The notes: generated by a model from the letters alone, not told the origin. DNA of 64,000 nt from Streptomyces sp. 2114.4 (GCF_900187385.1 NZ_FYEY01000001.1:3224001-3288000); one strand, 5' to 3'; counted from the first letter of the stretch, positions 1 to 9,351 are shown. Made by a program: numbers and translations.

Positions 1-188
1 CGGTCACGCGGCTGCTGGCCGCCCTGACGCTGGCCGCCACGCTCCTGGTCCTGGCGCTGACCGCCGTGCTCACGGTCCTGGCGCTGACCACCGCGCTCGT
101 GACCCTGCTCGCGAGCGTCGCTCCGGGCGTTCTGCGCCTGGTTCTTGAGCTCGTTGGCCTTGTCCTGGAACTGGTCCTTGATGCCCAT
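1..188 (-). CDS. CsbD-like small hydrophilic stress protein (3' end outside window)
   Basis: The leftward reading frame opens with ATG at 188 and runs off the window edge after 62 codons without a stop. The product starts MGIKDQFQDKANELKNQAQ, a pattern typical of CsbD-like or small hydrophilic stress proteins of Streptomyces. It continues into a charged, glutamine-rich tail built from three imperfect GGQRQD-type repeats (residues 33-58). There is no signal peptide or membrane segment, so it is probably cytoplasmic. The family is linked to general stress responses, but no biochemical role is established. The full length is unknown because the gene is cut by the window. Confidence 0.6.
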   Translation of the reverse strand, partial: MGIKDQFQDKANELKNQAQNARSDAREQGHERGGQRQDREHGGQRQDQERGGQRQGGQQPRD

Positions 189-456
189 GCTGTTCACTCC
201 TAGTGGGGTGTAGGGGGGTTGGGCCCCGTTCAGCGTGACACGCCCGGACATTGCTCGCATTTCGATCACGGATGGCTACGCTCCGTGACGTACACGGGTC
301 GGTCGCCGGCCGCTCACCCGGCCCACACCAGGCACCGGCCGGCCGCTCAGGGGCGGCTCCGGCGCAGCTCAGGGCCTCCACCCAGGCCGTTCGCCGCCCG
401 GTCCACCGGTCCGGCCTCCGCGTCCCGGGTCACCGGTCCGGCCTCCGCGTCCCGGG

Positions 457-1374
457 TCACCGGCTCGCCCGTGCCTTCTCGTCCGCCTCGCCGCCGGCCC
501 CCATCAGGCCGCCCCGCAGACCGTCCAGCCGGTCGCCGAACCGCCGTACCTCCCGCTGGCCCACCGACCCGATGAGCGAGGGCAGATACCCGCGGACCGA
601 CTGCATCCCACGCAGCCACCACTGCCCGTAGACGTGCGCGGAACGGCGCTCGACGCCCGCGACGATCCGGTCGACGGCGGGGCCCAGCGGATAGGTCTTG
701 TTCGCCGGCCACGGCAGCCGGGAGCGCAGCTCACGCATGACCTCGTCCCGGTCGGCGCCGCGCACCATATCGGTGTCGGTCCAGCTCAGATAGCCGACCC
801 CGACCCGTACGCCCTTGTGGCCGACCTCGGCGCGCAGGCTGTGCGCGAAGGCCTCGACGCCCGACTTGGAGGCGCAGTAGGCGGTCATCATCGGCGCCGG
901 GGTGATCGCGGCCAGCGAGGCGATCTGCAGGAAGTAGCCGCGGGACGCCATGAGGGCGGGGAGGAAGGCGCGGCCGGTGACCGCGCCGCCGATGAGGTTC
1001 ACCTCGATGACCCGCCGCCAGGAGTCCGGGTCGGAGCCGGCGAACGGGCCGCCGGTCGCCACCCCGGCGTTGGCGACGACCACATCGACCTTCCCGAAGC
1101 GGTCCTTGACCTCGCCCGCCACCCGGGCCATCGCCTCGTGGTCGGTGACATCGGCGTGCCAGTGGTGCGCCGGACCGTGCAATGAGGCCGCGACGCCCCG
1201 CAGTTCGTCCGGCTCCAGACCGACCAGCGCCAGCGCCGCCCCGCGCGCCGACAGCTTGCGGGCCAGCAGCGCACCGACCCCACGGGCAGCGCCGGTGACG
1301 ACGACGACCTGGCCCTCCAGGTTCCCCGCCCCGCTCCTGCTCCCGCCGCGGCTCCTGTTCGCGCTCGCGCTCAT
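457..1374 (-). CDS. Short-chain dehydrogenase/reductase (SDR)
   Basis: This 305-residue protein has the classical SDR layout. The cofactor-binding TGxxxGxG motif is at residues 27-34, NAG at 102-104, a catalytic Ser near 153, and YxxxK at Tyr166/Lys170. It should oxidise or reduce a carbonyl or alcohol using NAD(P)H; the substrate is not evident. The start ATG at 1374 overlaps the stop of the upstream hydrolase by 4 bp (ATGA), so translation is probably coupled. It is the last gene of a three-gene operon with a flavin monooxygenase and an alpha/beta hydrolase, which suggests stepwise oxidation of a ketone, ester or lipid substrate. The C-terminal tail of about 50 residues is longer than in minimal SDRs. 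Confidence 0.88.
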   Translation of the reverse strand: MSASANRSRGGSRSGAGNLEGQVVVVTGAARGVGALLARKLSARGAALALVGLEPDELRGVAASLHGPAHHWHADVTDHEAMARVAGEVKDRFGKVDVVVANAGVATGGPFAGSDPDSWRRVIEVNLIGGAVTGRAFLPALMASRGYFLQIASLAAITPAPMMTAYCASKSGVEAFAHSLRAEVGHKGVRVGVGYLSWTDTDMVRGADRDEVMRELRSRLPWPANKTYPLGPAVDRIVAGVERRSAHVYGQWWLRGMQSVRGYLPSLIGSVGQREVRRFGDRLDGLRGGLMGAGGEADEKARASR

Positions 1375-2366
1375 GCCGTCTTCTCCTTCTTCTGCCGTGC
1401 GGAGCGGGGGACTTCGGCGGCCGCGGCCTGCGCGGAGCCGGTACCGGTGCCCGCCGGCCGCAGATGGTCCCCGACGAGCTCGCGCAGCAGGCCGGCGACC
1501 GCGCCGGGGTCCTCGACCGGCGTCATGTGTCCCCGGCCCGGCAGCTCGGTCAGCCCGAGGCAGTCGGGGAGGACGGAGGCCAGCCGGCGGGCCTGCACGA
1601 GCGGGGTGAGCCGGTCGGCGGTGCCCGCGAGGACCGCGGTCGGCAGCTCCAGCCCGCCGACACCACCGGTGAGTTCGAGCCCGGCCAGCACCCTGCCCCA
1701 GCGGGCCCGCACCACGGGCGGGCAGGCGTGCACGATGCGCGCACAGGCCTCGATCTGCTCGGCGGTGGCGCCGGGGCCCATGGTGGCGTACTTCAGGGCG
1801 CGTTTGGCGAGCGGCGATACGGGGCCGAGCGGCGCCCGGGAGTGCAGCATCAGCCGGTGCGCACGGCGCCGGCCCTGCGGGCTGCGCAGGGGGAACACCC
1901 GTGATTCGGCGGGCAGATCGGCCATTCCGGTGCTGCACAGCAGTGCGGCGGCGGCCCGCTCGCGCAGCTGCGGCCGTCCGGCGGCGGCCATGATCGTCAT
2001 ACCGCCCATGGAGTGGCCGCCCAGCACGGCGCGTTCGTCCGGCCGCAGGGTGGCGTCCAGTACGGCCACCAGGTCGTCGGCGAGCGCATGGGTGCTGTGG
2101 CCGGCCGGGCCCGCGGCGGGGCTGCGGCCGTGACCGCGCTGGTCGTAGACGACGACCTTGTGCTCGGCGGCCAGGTCGCGGACGACCGGCGCCCAGAAGG
2201 CGGTCGAGCAGGTCCAGCCGTGCGCCAGGACGACGGCCGGCGCGTCCTTCGGGCCGTGGACCTCGGCGTGCAGCCGGGCGCCGTCGGCCGAGGTGACGGT
2301 GAGCGTCGTACGGGGCACCGGCGGCGCGTACGGGCCGGTGGTGACGTGTCCGGGACGGCGGCTCAT
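1371..2366 (-). CDS. Alpha/beta hydrolase
   Basis: This 331-residue alpha/beta hydrolase has an HGW oxyanion-hole motif at residues 49-51 and a GHSMGG nucleophile elbow with Ser119. An Asp in GTADRL and a His in GRGHMT complete the likely triad. It should hydrolyse an ester, lactone or similar bond in the cytoplasm. The start (2366) overlaps the monooxygenase stop by 4 bp and its stop overlaps the SDR start by 4 bp, so the three genes form a tight operon. A Baeyer-Villiger monooxygenase upstream would supply an ester or lactone, so an esterase role is a reasonable inference. The substrate is unknown. Confidence 0.87.
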   Translation of the reverse strand: MSRRPGHVTTGPYAPPVPRTTLTVTSADGARLHAEVHGPKDAPAVVLAHGWTCSTAFWAPVVRDLAAEHKVVVYDQRGHGRSPAAGPAGHSTHALADDLVAVLDATLRPDERAVLGGHSMGGMTIMAAAGRPQLRERAAAALLCSTGMADLPAESRVFPLRSPQGRRRAHRLMLHSRAPLGPVSPLAKRALKYATMGPGATAEQIEACARIVHACPPVVRARWGRVLAGLELTGGVGGLELPTAVLAGTADRLTPLVQARRLASVLPDCLGLTELPGRGHMTPVEDPGAVAGLLRELVGDHLRPAGTGTGSAQAAAAEVPRSARQKKEKTA

Positions 2367-3895
2367 GCGGCCACCTCCGTGCGCGGGCCGGCGGCGGCCC
2401 GCTCCCCGGGCCGGCCGGACGGTGGCCGCAGAACCTCGTACTCGGCGAGGTCGACCTGCCGGGTGACCTTCTTGAACTCCCCGGTCGTCCCCGGCCAGAC
2501 GGTGGTGTTGCGGCCGTTCGCGTCCAGATACCAGCTGTTGCAGCCGCCGGTGTTCCACACCGTGCGCGCCATCCGCTGCTGGAGCGTGCGGTTCCACTGC
2601 TGCACGGCGGACGGCCGGGCGTCGAGGGCGATCTTTCCGCCGAGGACGTCCAGCTGGCGCATGAAGTCGGCCAGATAGTTCAGCTGCGCCTCGATCATCA
2701 GGATCATCGAGCTGTTGCCGAGGCCGGTGTTGGGCCCGATGACGGTGAGGAAGTTGGGGAAGCCGGCCGCGCTGGCGCCGCGCAGCGCCGCCATGCCGTC
2801 CTTCCACTCCTCGGCCAGCGTCGTCCCGTGGGCGCCGGTCACCCGCCGGGCGATCGGCAGGTCCGTCACATGGAACCCGGTGCCGAAGACGATCGCGTCG
2901 GCCTCCGTCTCGCTCCCGTCGGCCCCCACCAGGGTGCTGCCGCGCACCTCCTTCAGCCCCGCGGCGACCACGTCCACATTGGGCTGCGCCAGGGCCGGGT
3001 AATACGTGTTGGAGAGCAGGATTCGCTTGCAGCCGATGCGGTAGTCGGGGGTCAGCACGGCTCGCAGCGCGGGGTCCTTGACGGCCTTCTTCATATGGTT
3101 CCGGGCCAGGAGTTCGACCAGTCCCAGCTCGTTGGGGCGCTTGGTGAAGGCGCTGACCTGCAGTTCCCGCAGGCCCCAGAGCAGGCCGCGGCGTGCGGCC
3201 CGGGTCGCGGGCACCTTGGTGTGCAGCCACTTCTCGGCCGCGCTGATCCTGCGGTCGGCGCGCGGCAGCACCCAGGGCGGGGTGCGCTGGAAGAGGGTGA
3301 GGCGTGCCACGTCCGGCTGGATCGCCGGCACGATCTGGATCGCCGAGGCGCCCGTGCCGATCATGGCGACGCGCTTGCCCCGCAGGTCGTAGTCGTGGTC
3401 CCAGCGGGCGGAGTGCGAGACCTTGCCGGGAAAGGTGTCCAGCCCCGGTACGTCGGGAACCTTGGGGTCGGACAGCGGCCCGGTCGCCGAGACCACCACA
3501 TCCGCGGTCAGCGGTCCGCCGGCCGTATCCAGCTCCCAGTGCAGCGCCTCGGTGTCCCAGCGCAGGCTGTGCACCTCCGAGTTGAGGCGGAGGTGCGGAC
3601 GCAGTCCGAAGGTGTCGGCGACCCGCTCCAGGTACGCGCGGATGTGCGGCTGCCCGGAGAAGTTCCGCGGCCACTCCGGATTGGGCGCGAAGGAGAAGGA
3701 GTACAGATGCGAGGGCACATCACAGGCGCAGCCCGGATAGCTGTTGTCCCGCCAGGTGCCGCCCACCGCGCCGGCCCGCTCCAGGATGACGAAGTCGGTG
3801 ATCCCCTCGCGCCGCAGCCGGACCGCCGCGCCGAGACCACCGAACCCCGATCCGATCACCGCAACCCGCACATGCCTGCGCTCGCGCTCGGCCAT
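2363..3895 (-). CDS. Flavin-containing Baeyer-Villiger-type monooxygenase
   Basis: This 510-residue FAD/NADPH monooxygenase has a first Rossmann motif GSGFGG (residues 15-20) and a second, GTGASA (180-185). Between them lies the Baeyer-Villiger signature FxGxxxHxxxW, seen as FPGKVSHSARW (155-165). The family inserts oxygen next to a ketone to give an ester or lactone, or oxidises soft heteroatoms. ATG at 3895 matches the N-terminus expected for the family. It is the first gene of the operon with a hydrolase and an SDR, and it is divergent from a MerR-type regulator that may control it. Steroid, terpenoid or fatty ketone substrates are possible but cannot be distinguished here. Confidence 0.9.
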   Translation of the reverse strand: MAERERRHVRVAVIGSGFGGLGAAVRLRREGITDFVILERAGAVGGTWRDNSYPGCACDVPSHLYSFSFAPNPEWPRNFSGQPHIRAYLERVADTFGLRPHLRLNSEVHSLRWDTEALHWELDTAGGPLTADVVVSATGPLSDPKVPDVPGLDTFPGKVSHSARWDHDYDLRGKRVAMIGTGASAIQIVPAIQPDVARLTLFQRTPPWVLPRADRRISAAEKWLHTKVPATRAARRGLLWGLRELQVSAFTKRPNELGLVELLARNHMKKAVKDPALRAVLTPDYRIGCKRILLSNTYYPALAQPNVDVVAAGLKEVRGSTLVGADGSETEADAIVFGTGFHVTDLPIARRVTGAHGTTLAEEWKDGMAALRGASAAGFPNFLTVIGPNTGLGNSSMILMIEAQLNYLADFMRQLDVLGGKIALDARPSAVQQWNRTLQQRMARTVWNTGGCNSWYLDANGRNTTVWPGTTGEFKKVTRQVDLAEYEVLRPPSGRPGERAAAGPRTEVAA

Positions 3896-4036
3896 TGCGC
3901 CGCCTCCCGAGTTCGACGTACTCCACTGCCATCTTCCGTGCCGTGAGGTCCGACGCCGCAGCCGCCCGCCCCATCGCGCCAGCAATCACTGGCACGGTTG
4001 GAGCGTAGGGCAGCCACGTACCGAGCGGTAGGGGGC

Positions 4037-4068
4037 GGGCGGCAGGAAGTTGCGGCCGGCTGCCGCCC
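4037..4068. promoter_or_regulatory. Inverted repeat in the monooxygenase/MerR divergent promoter region
   Basis: Arms GGGCGGCAG (4037-4045) and CTGCCGCCC (4060-4068) are exact inverse complements, 14 bp apart and about 38 bp before the MerR start codon. It may be the operator of the MerR protein or a leader hairpin. No clear -35/-10 pair is seen around it. Confidence 0.35.
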
Positions 4069-4105
4069 CGGTCCCGTGCCGCACCCCCGGGCATAGGCTG
4101 AGCCC

Positions 4106-4954
4106 GTGGCAGCGAACGAGAACCCCGAGGACGCGGGCGCGGAAGCGGCGGCGCACCCCCCGGCGCGCGAACTGCGCATGGCCGACCTGGCCAGGGAGGC
4201 CGGTATCACGGTCCGTACGCTGCGCTTCTACCGCGAGCGCAAGCTCATCCCGCCGCCGCGCCGCGAGGGCCGGATCGCTTGGTACAACGAGCACCACCTC
4301 GCCCGCCTGCGCACCATCGGCGCCCTCCTGGAGCGCGGCCACACCCTCGGCGGCATCGCCGAACTCCTCTCGGCCTTCGACACCGGCCGCGATGTGCGCG
4401 AACTGCTGGGCCTGGACGACACCTTGGTGGCGCCCTGGTCCGAGGAGACGCCCGTCCGCCTCACCCCCGAAGAACTCGCCGACCACTTCAGCGAGGACAT
4501 CACCCCCGAAAACCTCACCACGTCCCTGGACATCGGCTACCTGGCCGTCGACGGCGACGAGTTCGTCCACATCAGCCGCCGCCTGCTGGACGCCTCCACC
4601 GAACTCGTGGGCCGGGGGATCCCGTTGGCCGACGTCCTCGAGGCCGGCCGGCAGGTGCGCGCCCACGCCGACGCCCTCGCCGGCATCTTCGCCACCCTCA
4701 TCCGCACCCACCTCCTCTCCGACGCCCACTCCCGCACCTCGGCGGGCGAGCCCCCCGGTCCCGACGAGGCCGGCCGCATCGCCGAGACCGTCGACAGGTT
4801 CCGCCCGCTCACCAAGGGCGTGGTCGAGGCCGAACTCTCCATGGCCGTGGACCGCCGCGTCCGCGCGGAGCTGGCGACGTGGCTGCGGGAACACGGGCGA
4901 GAGCGGGACGGGGAGGGGGCGCGCGGCAACACGCAGGAGCAGGACGGGGAATGA
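4106..4954 (+). CDS. MerR family transcriptional regulator
   Basis: GTG at 4106 starts a 282-residue protein with a MerR-type winged helix near residues 22-70, including the phrase ITVRTLRFYRERKLI. The C-terminal 200 residues are a helical effector domain unlike metal-sensing MerR proteins: there are no paired cysteines. It is divergent from the monooxygenase operon with a 210-bp intergenic region, so it probably regulates that operon and itself. The effector may be an organic substrate of the operon. The very C-terminus is a low-complexity, glycine- and arginine-rich tail. Confidence 0.85.
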   Translation: MAANENPEDAGAEAAAHPPARELRMADLAREAGITVRTLRFYRERKLIPPPRREGRIAWYNEHHLARLRTIGALLERGHTLGGIAELLSAFDTGRDVRELLGLDDTLVAPWSEETPVRLTPEELADHFSEDITPENLTTSLDIGYLAVDGDEFVHISRRLLDASTELVGRGIPLADVLEAGRQVRAHADALAGIFATLIRTHLLSDAHSRTSAGEPPGPDEAGRIAETVDRFRPLTKGVVEAELSMAVDRRVRAELATWLREHGRERDGEGARGNTQEQDGE

Positions 4955-4979
4955 GTGCGCCCGGCCGGGCGGTCGCGGC

Positions 4980-6959
4980 TCATCCGGGTCCCGTCCGCAC
5001 CCCGGCCACGTGGTCGGACAGGCGCCGCAGGGCGAGGTCACGGTCGGCCGGCGACTCCTCGGACGCGACGAGCTTCCCGGCGTAGACGCGCACCAGCCCG
5101 GTCCGCGCGAAGTGGCCCCCGGCCTGCTCTTCGAGGAGGTGCGCCTCGCACAGCTCGGCGAGGTGCCGGCGGGTGCGCGGCAGATCCTGGCCGGCCAGCG
5201 CGGCGGCGGCATGGACCTCCACGTCCGGGCCGGGGACGAGCCCGAGGAGCCGGAACAGCCGCGCGGCACCGCTCGACAGTGCGCGGTAGCTGAGCGACAG
5301 ACCGGTCTCCATGGACAGGTCCGGATCGGCCGCGGACAGCTCGCACAGCCGGTGCCGCTCGTCGGCCAGCTTCTTCGTCCAGTCCGCCAGCGACCAGCCG
5401 ACGTGTGCCATCAGCCGTGCGGCGGCGATCCGCAGCGCCAGCGGCAGCCGGTCGCACCGCTCGACGAGTTCCCTGGCGGCGGCGCCCTCCGCCGCGATGC
5501 GCTGCCGCCCCAGCGCGCTCCCCAGCAGCTCCAGGGCGTCGTCAGCGGGCAGCGGGCCCACCGTGACCAGCGCCGCCCCGTCGCGGATCATCAGCCCGCT
5601 CAGCCGCCGCCGGCTGGTCACCACGGCCAGCGTGCCCGGCGTCGCGGGCAGGAGGGGGCGCACCTGCTCGGCCGTCCCGGCGTTGTCCAGCACCACGAGC
5701 ATCCGCCGCCCGGCGAGCAGTGAACGGTAGAGCGCCGAGCGCTCCGCCTCGGAGTCGGGGATCGTCGCGTCCGGTACCCCCAAGACCTGCAGGAACCTCC
5801 CCAGAACGGTGCCCGGCCGCATCGGGGGACGCTCGAAGCCCCGGAGGTCGACGAAGAGCTGTCCGTCGGGGAATTCGGCCTTGACCCGGTGCGCCCAGTG
5901 CACCGCCAGGGTGCTCTTGCCGGCCCCGCTCCCGCCCGCGAGCACCACACAGCCCGGCCCCGGGACCCGGTCCAGGGTCTCGTCCAGCGCGTCGACCTCC
6001 CTCGCCCGTCCGCAGAAGTCGGCTATTGCGGGCGGGAGTTGGGCCACGATTGAGGGCGCGGCGGGCCGGAGGTGTGCGGCGGAAGGCGGGACGGCGGACG
6101 GGAGCTGCGCGACGGAGAGAGGTGCGGCGGCGGGGAGTTGCCCGACGGAGGACGTCGGGCGGTCGGCGGCGTACGGCACGGCGGGACGGGGGCCGGCCGC
6201 CGGGGGACGGCCGGTGAAGTGCGGCACTGCCGCCGGCTTCCCGTCGAGCACCGCCAAATACGTCTCGCTGAGGGCGGGGCCGGGATCGATGCCCAGCTGG
6301 TTCTTCAGGTGCCGTCTGGTCCGGTGGTAGTGGCCGAGGGCTTCGGCCTGTCTGCCGCTCGCCTGCAGCGCACGCATCAGCAGCGCCGTCAGCTCCTCGT
6401 GCAGCGGGTGCTCCGCGAGATGGGCGGTCAGCTCCGTGACCACTTCCCCGTATCTGCCGAGCAGCAGCAGCTTGCCGCCGAGCTCCTGCAGCGCCGCCAC
6501 CCTCGCCTGGGTCAGGCCGACGCCCAGCGTCCGTCTGACCCGGTCGCCGGGCACGTCCGCCAGCGCCTCACCACGCCACAGACCGAGCGCCTGGCGCAGT
6601 TGCCCGACGGCGGTCCACGGCTCGGCCTCACGGGCGCCGGACACCAGCTCCCGGAACCGGTTGACATCCACCGCCCCCGGGTCGGCGATCAGCACATACC
6701 CCCCGCCGCGGGTGGCGATTTCGGCCTGCCCGGCGAGCAACTGCCGCAAGCGGTGCACATGGTTGTGGACCACGCCTCTCGCCCTGGCCGGCGGGTCCGC
6801 GTCCCACGCCAGGTCGATCAGCCTGCCCACCGGGATCACGCGATTGACCTCGCTGATCAGAATCGCGGCCACGGTGCGCAAGCGGCCCGCCCCCAGGCTC
6901 AGCAGCCGCCCATTGTTCACTTCGATTTCCACCGGCCCCAGTAGCCGCAACTGAACCAT
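4980..6959 (-). CDS. SARP family regulator with NB-ARC domain (AfsR-like, no TPR domain)
   Basis: This 659-residue protein starts with an OmpR-like winged helix (about residues 1-95, MVQLRLLGPVEIEV), followed by a bacterial transcriptional activator domain (about 100-245, ending near GIDPGPALSETY). A proline/alanine linker with repeated QLPxA blocks follows, then an NB-ARC ATPase with a P-loop GGSGAGKST near 340 and a kinase-2 LVVLDNAG near 420. AfsR itself has a further C-terminal TPR domain, absent here. SARPs activate secondary-metabolite genes by binding direct repeats near -35. The gene is divergent from a secreted protein and convergent with the MerR gene. ATG at 6959 was chosen because the conserved domain starts there. 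Confidence 0.88.
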   Translation of the reverse strand: MVQLRLLGPVEIEVNNGRLLSLGAGRLRTVAAILISEVNRVIPVGRLIDLAWDADPPARARGVVHNHVHRLRQLLAGQAEIATRGGGYVLIADPGAVDVNRFRELVSGAREAEPWTAVGQLRQALGLWRGEALADVPGDRVRRTLGVGLTQARVAALQELGGKLLLLGRYGEVVTELTAHLAEHPLHEELTALLMRALQASGRQAEALGHYHRTRRHLKNQLGIDPGPALSETYLAVLDGKPAAVPHFTGRPPAAGPRPAVPYAADRPTSSVGQLPAAAPLSVAQLPSAVPPSAAHLRPAAPSIVAQLPPAIADFCGRAREVDALDETLDRVPGPGCVVLAGGSGAGKSTLAVHWAHRVKAEFPDGQLFVDLRGFERPPMRPGTVLGRFLQVLGVPDATIPDSEAERSALYRSLLAGRRMLVVLDNAGTAEQVRPLLPATPGTLAVVTSRRRLSGLMIRDGAALVTVGPLPADDALELLGSALGRQRIAAEGAAARELVERCDRLPLALRIAAARLMAHVGWSLADWTKKLADERHRLCELSAADPDLSMETGLSLSYRALSSGAARLFRLLGLVPGPDVEVHAAAALAGQDLPRTRRHLAELCEAHLLEEQAGGHFARTGLVRVYAGKLVASEESPADRDLALRRLSDHVAGVRTGPG

Positions 6960-7288
6960 TGTGCCCTCGAGTTCATGCCGTCGATGCGCGCAGAGCAAAC
7001 CGCCCTTTTGCCAGAAAAGACCACCGGCGGGAAGGCAAAGTTCCGTTTGTCGTATCGCTCTCACTATGTGGACACGGAAGGTGTTCTGACGGAGGGTCAG
7101 TGAAATGTGCGGACCACCTGCGAAGTACGTGATCACACTGTGAGCGGTTCATGAGCGAGGCCGCGAAACATCCTTCCTGTGCCGGTCGCAGCGGCCATCC
7201 CCTAGCAGCTGCCCGGGCCGGCTCTCCGGTCCCCGAGACCCTGTCGGGGACCGGAGAGAACTGCCATCCGTACACATGGAGGAGAACC
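6960..7288. promoter_or_regulatory. Divergent intergenic region, SARP regulator / secreted protein
   Basis: This 329-bp stretch has no convincing gene. It is more AT-rich than its surroundings around 7000-7140 and must hold the promoters of the leftward SARP gene and the rightward secreted protein. No SARP heptamer repeat series could be identified by eye. Confidence 0.5.
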
Positions 7289-7801
7289 ATGGTTACCAAG
7301 ACTGTCGTGAAGAAGGGCCTTGCGGCCGCGGCGCTGTGCGCGGCGCTGAGCGGCACTGCCGTCGCCTTCCCGGCGACCGCGTCGGCCGCCCCGGCCGCTG
7401 CTGCCGCCGCCGCTGGCGAGTCGCCGGTCAGCGTCGGCGCCAACGCCAACGTGAACTTCAACGTCGACGTTCTCGGCATCGCCAACAAGATCGAAGCCGC
7501 GGTCAAGACCGCCCAGAACCGCGAAGGCTTCGTCAAGAACCTGATGGAGACCGCGTTCTACGAGAGCGGCCAGCACTACAACGTCATGGTCCACAACCTC
7601 AGCCAGCCGTACGAGGACAAGCTGAACGGCGTGAAGCAGTACGGCTCGGCCACCTATGACGGCGTCACCTACGGCATCTGGATCTTCGAGGACGGCGAGT
7701 TCACGAACCAGGGTGACGGCGGCTACATCAACTGGGCCTTCCGCGGCGTCTGGGAGCGTCCCGACAACGGTGGCTACGTGAAGTTCTCCCGCATCGCCTG
7801 A
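7289..7801 (+). CDS. Secreted protein of unknown function ('stress protein'-like)
   Basis: ATG at 7289 follows a GGAGG ribosome binding site and begins a 170-residue protein. A signal peptide is clear: MVTKTVVKKG, a hydrophobic alanine-rich core, and a cleavage site near residue 35 after TASA. The mature part carries GFVKNLMETAFYESGQHYN, YGSATYDGVTYGIW and GDGGYINWAF motifs. From memory, these match short secreted Streptomyces proteins often labelled 'stress protein'. No catalytic motif is recognised. It is divergent from the SARP regulator, which may control it. A terminator hairpin lies 40 bp downstream. The function is unknown. Confidence 0.75.
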   Translation: MVTKTVVKKGLAAAALCAALSGTAVAFPATASAAPAAAAAAAGESPVSVGANANVNFNVDVLGIANKIEAAVKTAQNREGFVKNLMETAFYESGQHYNVMVHNLSQPYEDKLNGVKQYGSATYDGVTYGIWIFEDGEFTNQGDGGYINWAFRGVWERPDNGGYVKFSRIA

Positions 7802-7840
7802 GGCACCGGCCGGAGCACTGACCACGCCTCCCGCTGCATG

Positions 7841-7867
7841 ACGGCCCGCCGCATTCCGGTGGGCCGT
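7841..7867 (+). terminator. Terminator after secreted-protein gene
   Basis: The arms ACGGCCC (7841-7847) and GGGCCGT (7861-7867) pair perfectly around a 13-nt loop and are followed by TTCT. The hairpin sits between the convergent secreted-protein and exonuclease III genes and could serve both. Confidence 0.6.
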
Positions 7868-7929
7868 TTCTGCTGCGCGAAAGCGTCCCGGCCGCGCCGG
7901 CCCGTACCGGCCGCCGCGGCCCCGGCCCG

Positions 7930-8733
7930 CTAGCGATCGAAGACGACCGTCACCGGCGCATGATCGGACCACCGCTGGTCATGGCCGGCCGCCCGCTCCA
8001 CGTACGCCTTCACCGCACGCCGCGCCAGACCGGGCGTGGCCATGGCGTAGTCGATGCGCCACCCCGCGTCGTTGTCGAAGGCGCGGCCCCGGTAGGACCA
8101 CCAGGAGTACGGGCCCTCGGTGTCCGGGTGCAGGCCGCGGACGACGTCCACATAGCCGCCGCGGGTCTCGTCGAGGACATCGGTCAGCCAGGCGCGCTCC
8201 TCCGGGAGGAAGCCGGACTTCTTCCGGTTGGCCTTCCAGTTCTTCAGGTCGGCCTCCTGGTGGGCGATGTTCCAGTCCCCGCACACCACCACCTCACGGC
8301 CGTCCGCCGCGGCCCGCTCGCGCAGGCCGACGAGGTAGGGCAGGAACTCCGCCAGGAAGCGTTCCTTCTCGTCCTGCCGCTCGGTGCCGACCTCACCGGA
8401 GGGCAGGTAGAGGCTGGCGACGGTCACACCGGGCAGGTCCGCCTCGACGTACCGCCCGCTGTCGTCGAACTCCGCCGACCCGAATCCCACCCGGACCCGC
8501 TCCGGCTCCCGCCGGGTGTAGAGCGAGACCCCGGCCCGGCCCTTGGCCGCCGCGGGGGCGTGCACGGTGTGCCACCCCGCGGGCTCCCGCACCTCCTCCG
8601 GGAGCTGAGCGGTCTCGGCCCGCACCTCCTGCAGGCAGAGCACATCGGCCGCGGTCCCCGCCAGCCACGGGACAAAGCCCTTCCTGGCCGCGGCACGCAG
8701 CCCGTTCACATTCACGGTGGTCACGGTGAGCAC
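7930..8733 (-). CDS. xth: Exodeoxyribonuclease III
   Basis: This 267-residue protein matches the usual length of exonuclease III. It begins LTVTTVNVNGLRAA and contains the metal-binding Glu in CLQEVR, the GDWNIAH segment, YSWWSYRG and the terminal SDHAPV motif of the endonuclease/exonuclease/phosphatase fold. It acts on abasic sites and 3' ends in base-excision repair. GTG at 8733 is preferred over upstream starts because an AAGGAG site lies about 7 nt before it and the family begins there. It is transcribed alone, divergent from a GNAT gene. Confidence 0.92.
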   Translation of the reverse strand: MLTVTTVNVNGLRAAARKGFVPWLAGTAADVLCLQEVRAETAQLPEEVREPAGWHTVHAPAAAKGRAGVSLYTRREPERVRVGFGSAEFDDSGRYVEADLPGVTVASLYLPSGEVGTERQDEKERFLAEFLPYLVGLRERAAADGREVVVCGDWNIAHQEADLKNWKANRKKSGFLPEERAWLTDVLDETRGGYVDVVRGLHPDTEGPYSWWSYRGRAFDNDAGWRIDYAMATPGLARRAVKAYVERAAGHDQRWSDHAPVTVVFDR

Positions 8734-8862
8734 AACATGCTCCTTGGTTTCGCAGGCGGGAGGAGGCCGCCCCCACACTGACGGGGGTTGCGGCGAGCAT
8801 CCCGGCACGATACCCATCCCCGGACCTCATCGCGCCGGGCGCCCGCCCGTACGATTTCTGGA

Positions 8863-9351
8863 ATGGAGATACGCCCCGTCCGCTACGACCACCCCGACGC
8901 GGTCACCCTCGACGCGCTGGTGCAGCAGGAGTACGCCCGGCGCTACGGCGACGACGGCGACGTCACCCCGCTCGCCCCGGAGATGTTCACCCCGCCGCGC
9001 GGCACGTATCTGATCGCGTACGACGGCACCCGCCCGCTGGCCACCGGCGGGTGGCGGCTGCAGGAGGACGCGGCGGAGGGGTACGAGATCGGCGACGCCG
9101 AGATCAAGCGGATGTTCGTGCTCCAGGAGGCGCGCGGGCGGGGGCTGGCCCGGCGGATCCTGGCCGCCCTGGAAGCGGACGCGCGGGCCGCGGGGCGCTC
9201 CCGGATGGTGCTGGAGACCGGCACCAAGCAGCCCGAGGCACTGGAGCTGTACGCCTCCAGCGGCTATGTGATGGCCGAGAAGAAGTTCGGGCTGTACCGG
9301 ACCTACGAGAACAGCCGGTGCATGACGAAATCGCTGGTGGAGCGCGTCTGA
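8863..9351 (+). CDS. GNAT family N-acetyltransferase
   Basis: This 162-residue GNAT protein has the acetyl-CoA loop near residues 86-100 (VLQEARGRGLARRIL) and a C-terminal block with TGTKQPEALELYASSGY. It transfers an acetyl group from acetyl-CoA to an amine; the acceptor is not evident. ATG at 8863 fits the start of the fold, MEIRPVRYDHPDA. It is a single-gene unit between divergent exonuclease III and the ABC transporter operon. Confidence 0.85.
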   Translation: MEIRPVRYDHPDAVTLDALVQQEYARRYGDDGDVTPLAPEMFTPPRGTYLIAYDGTRPLATGGWRLQEDAAEGYEIGDAEIKRMFVLQEARGRGLARRILAALEADARAAGRSRMVLETGTKQPEALELYASSGYVMAEKKFGLYRTYENSRCMTKSLVERV

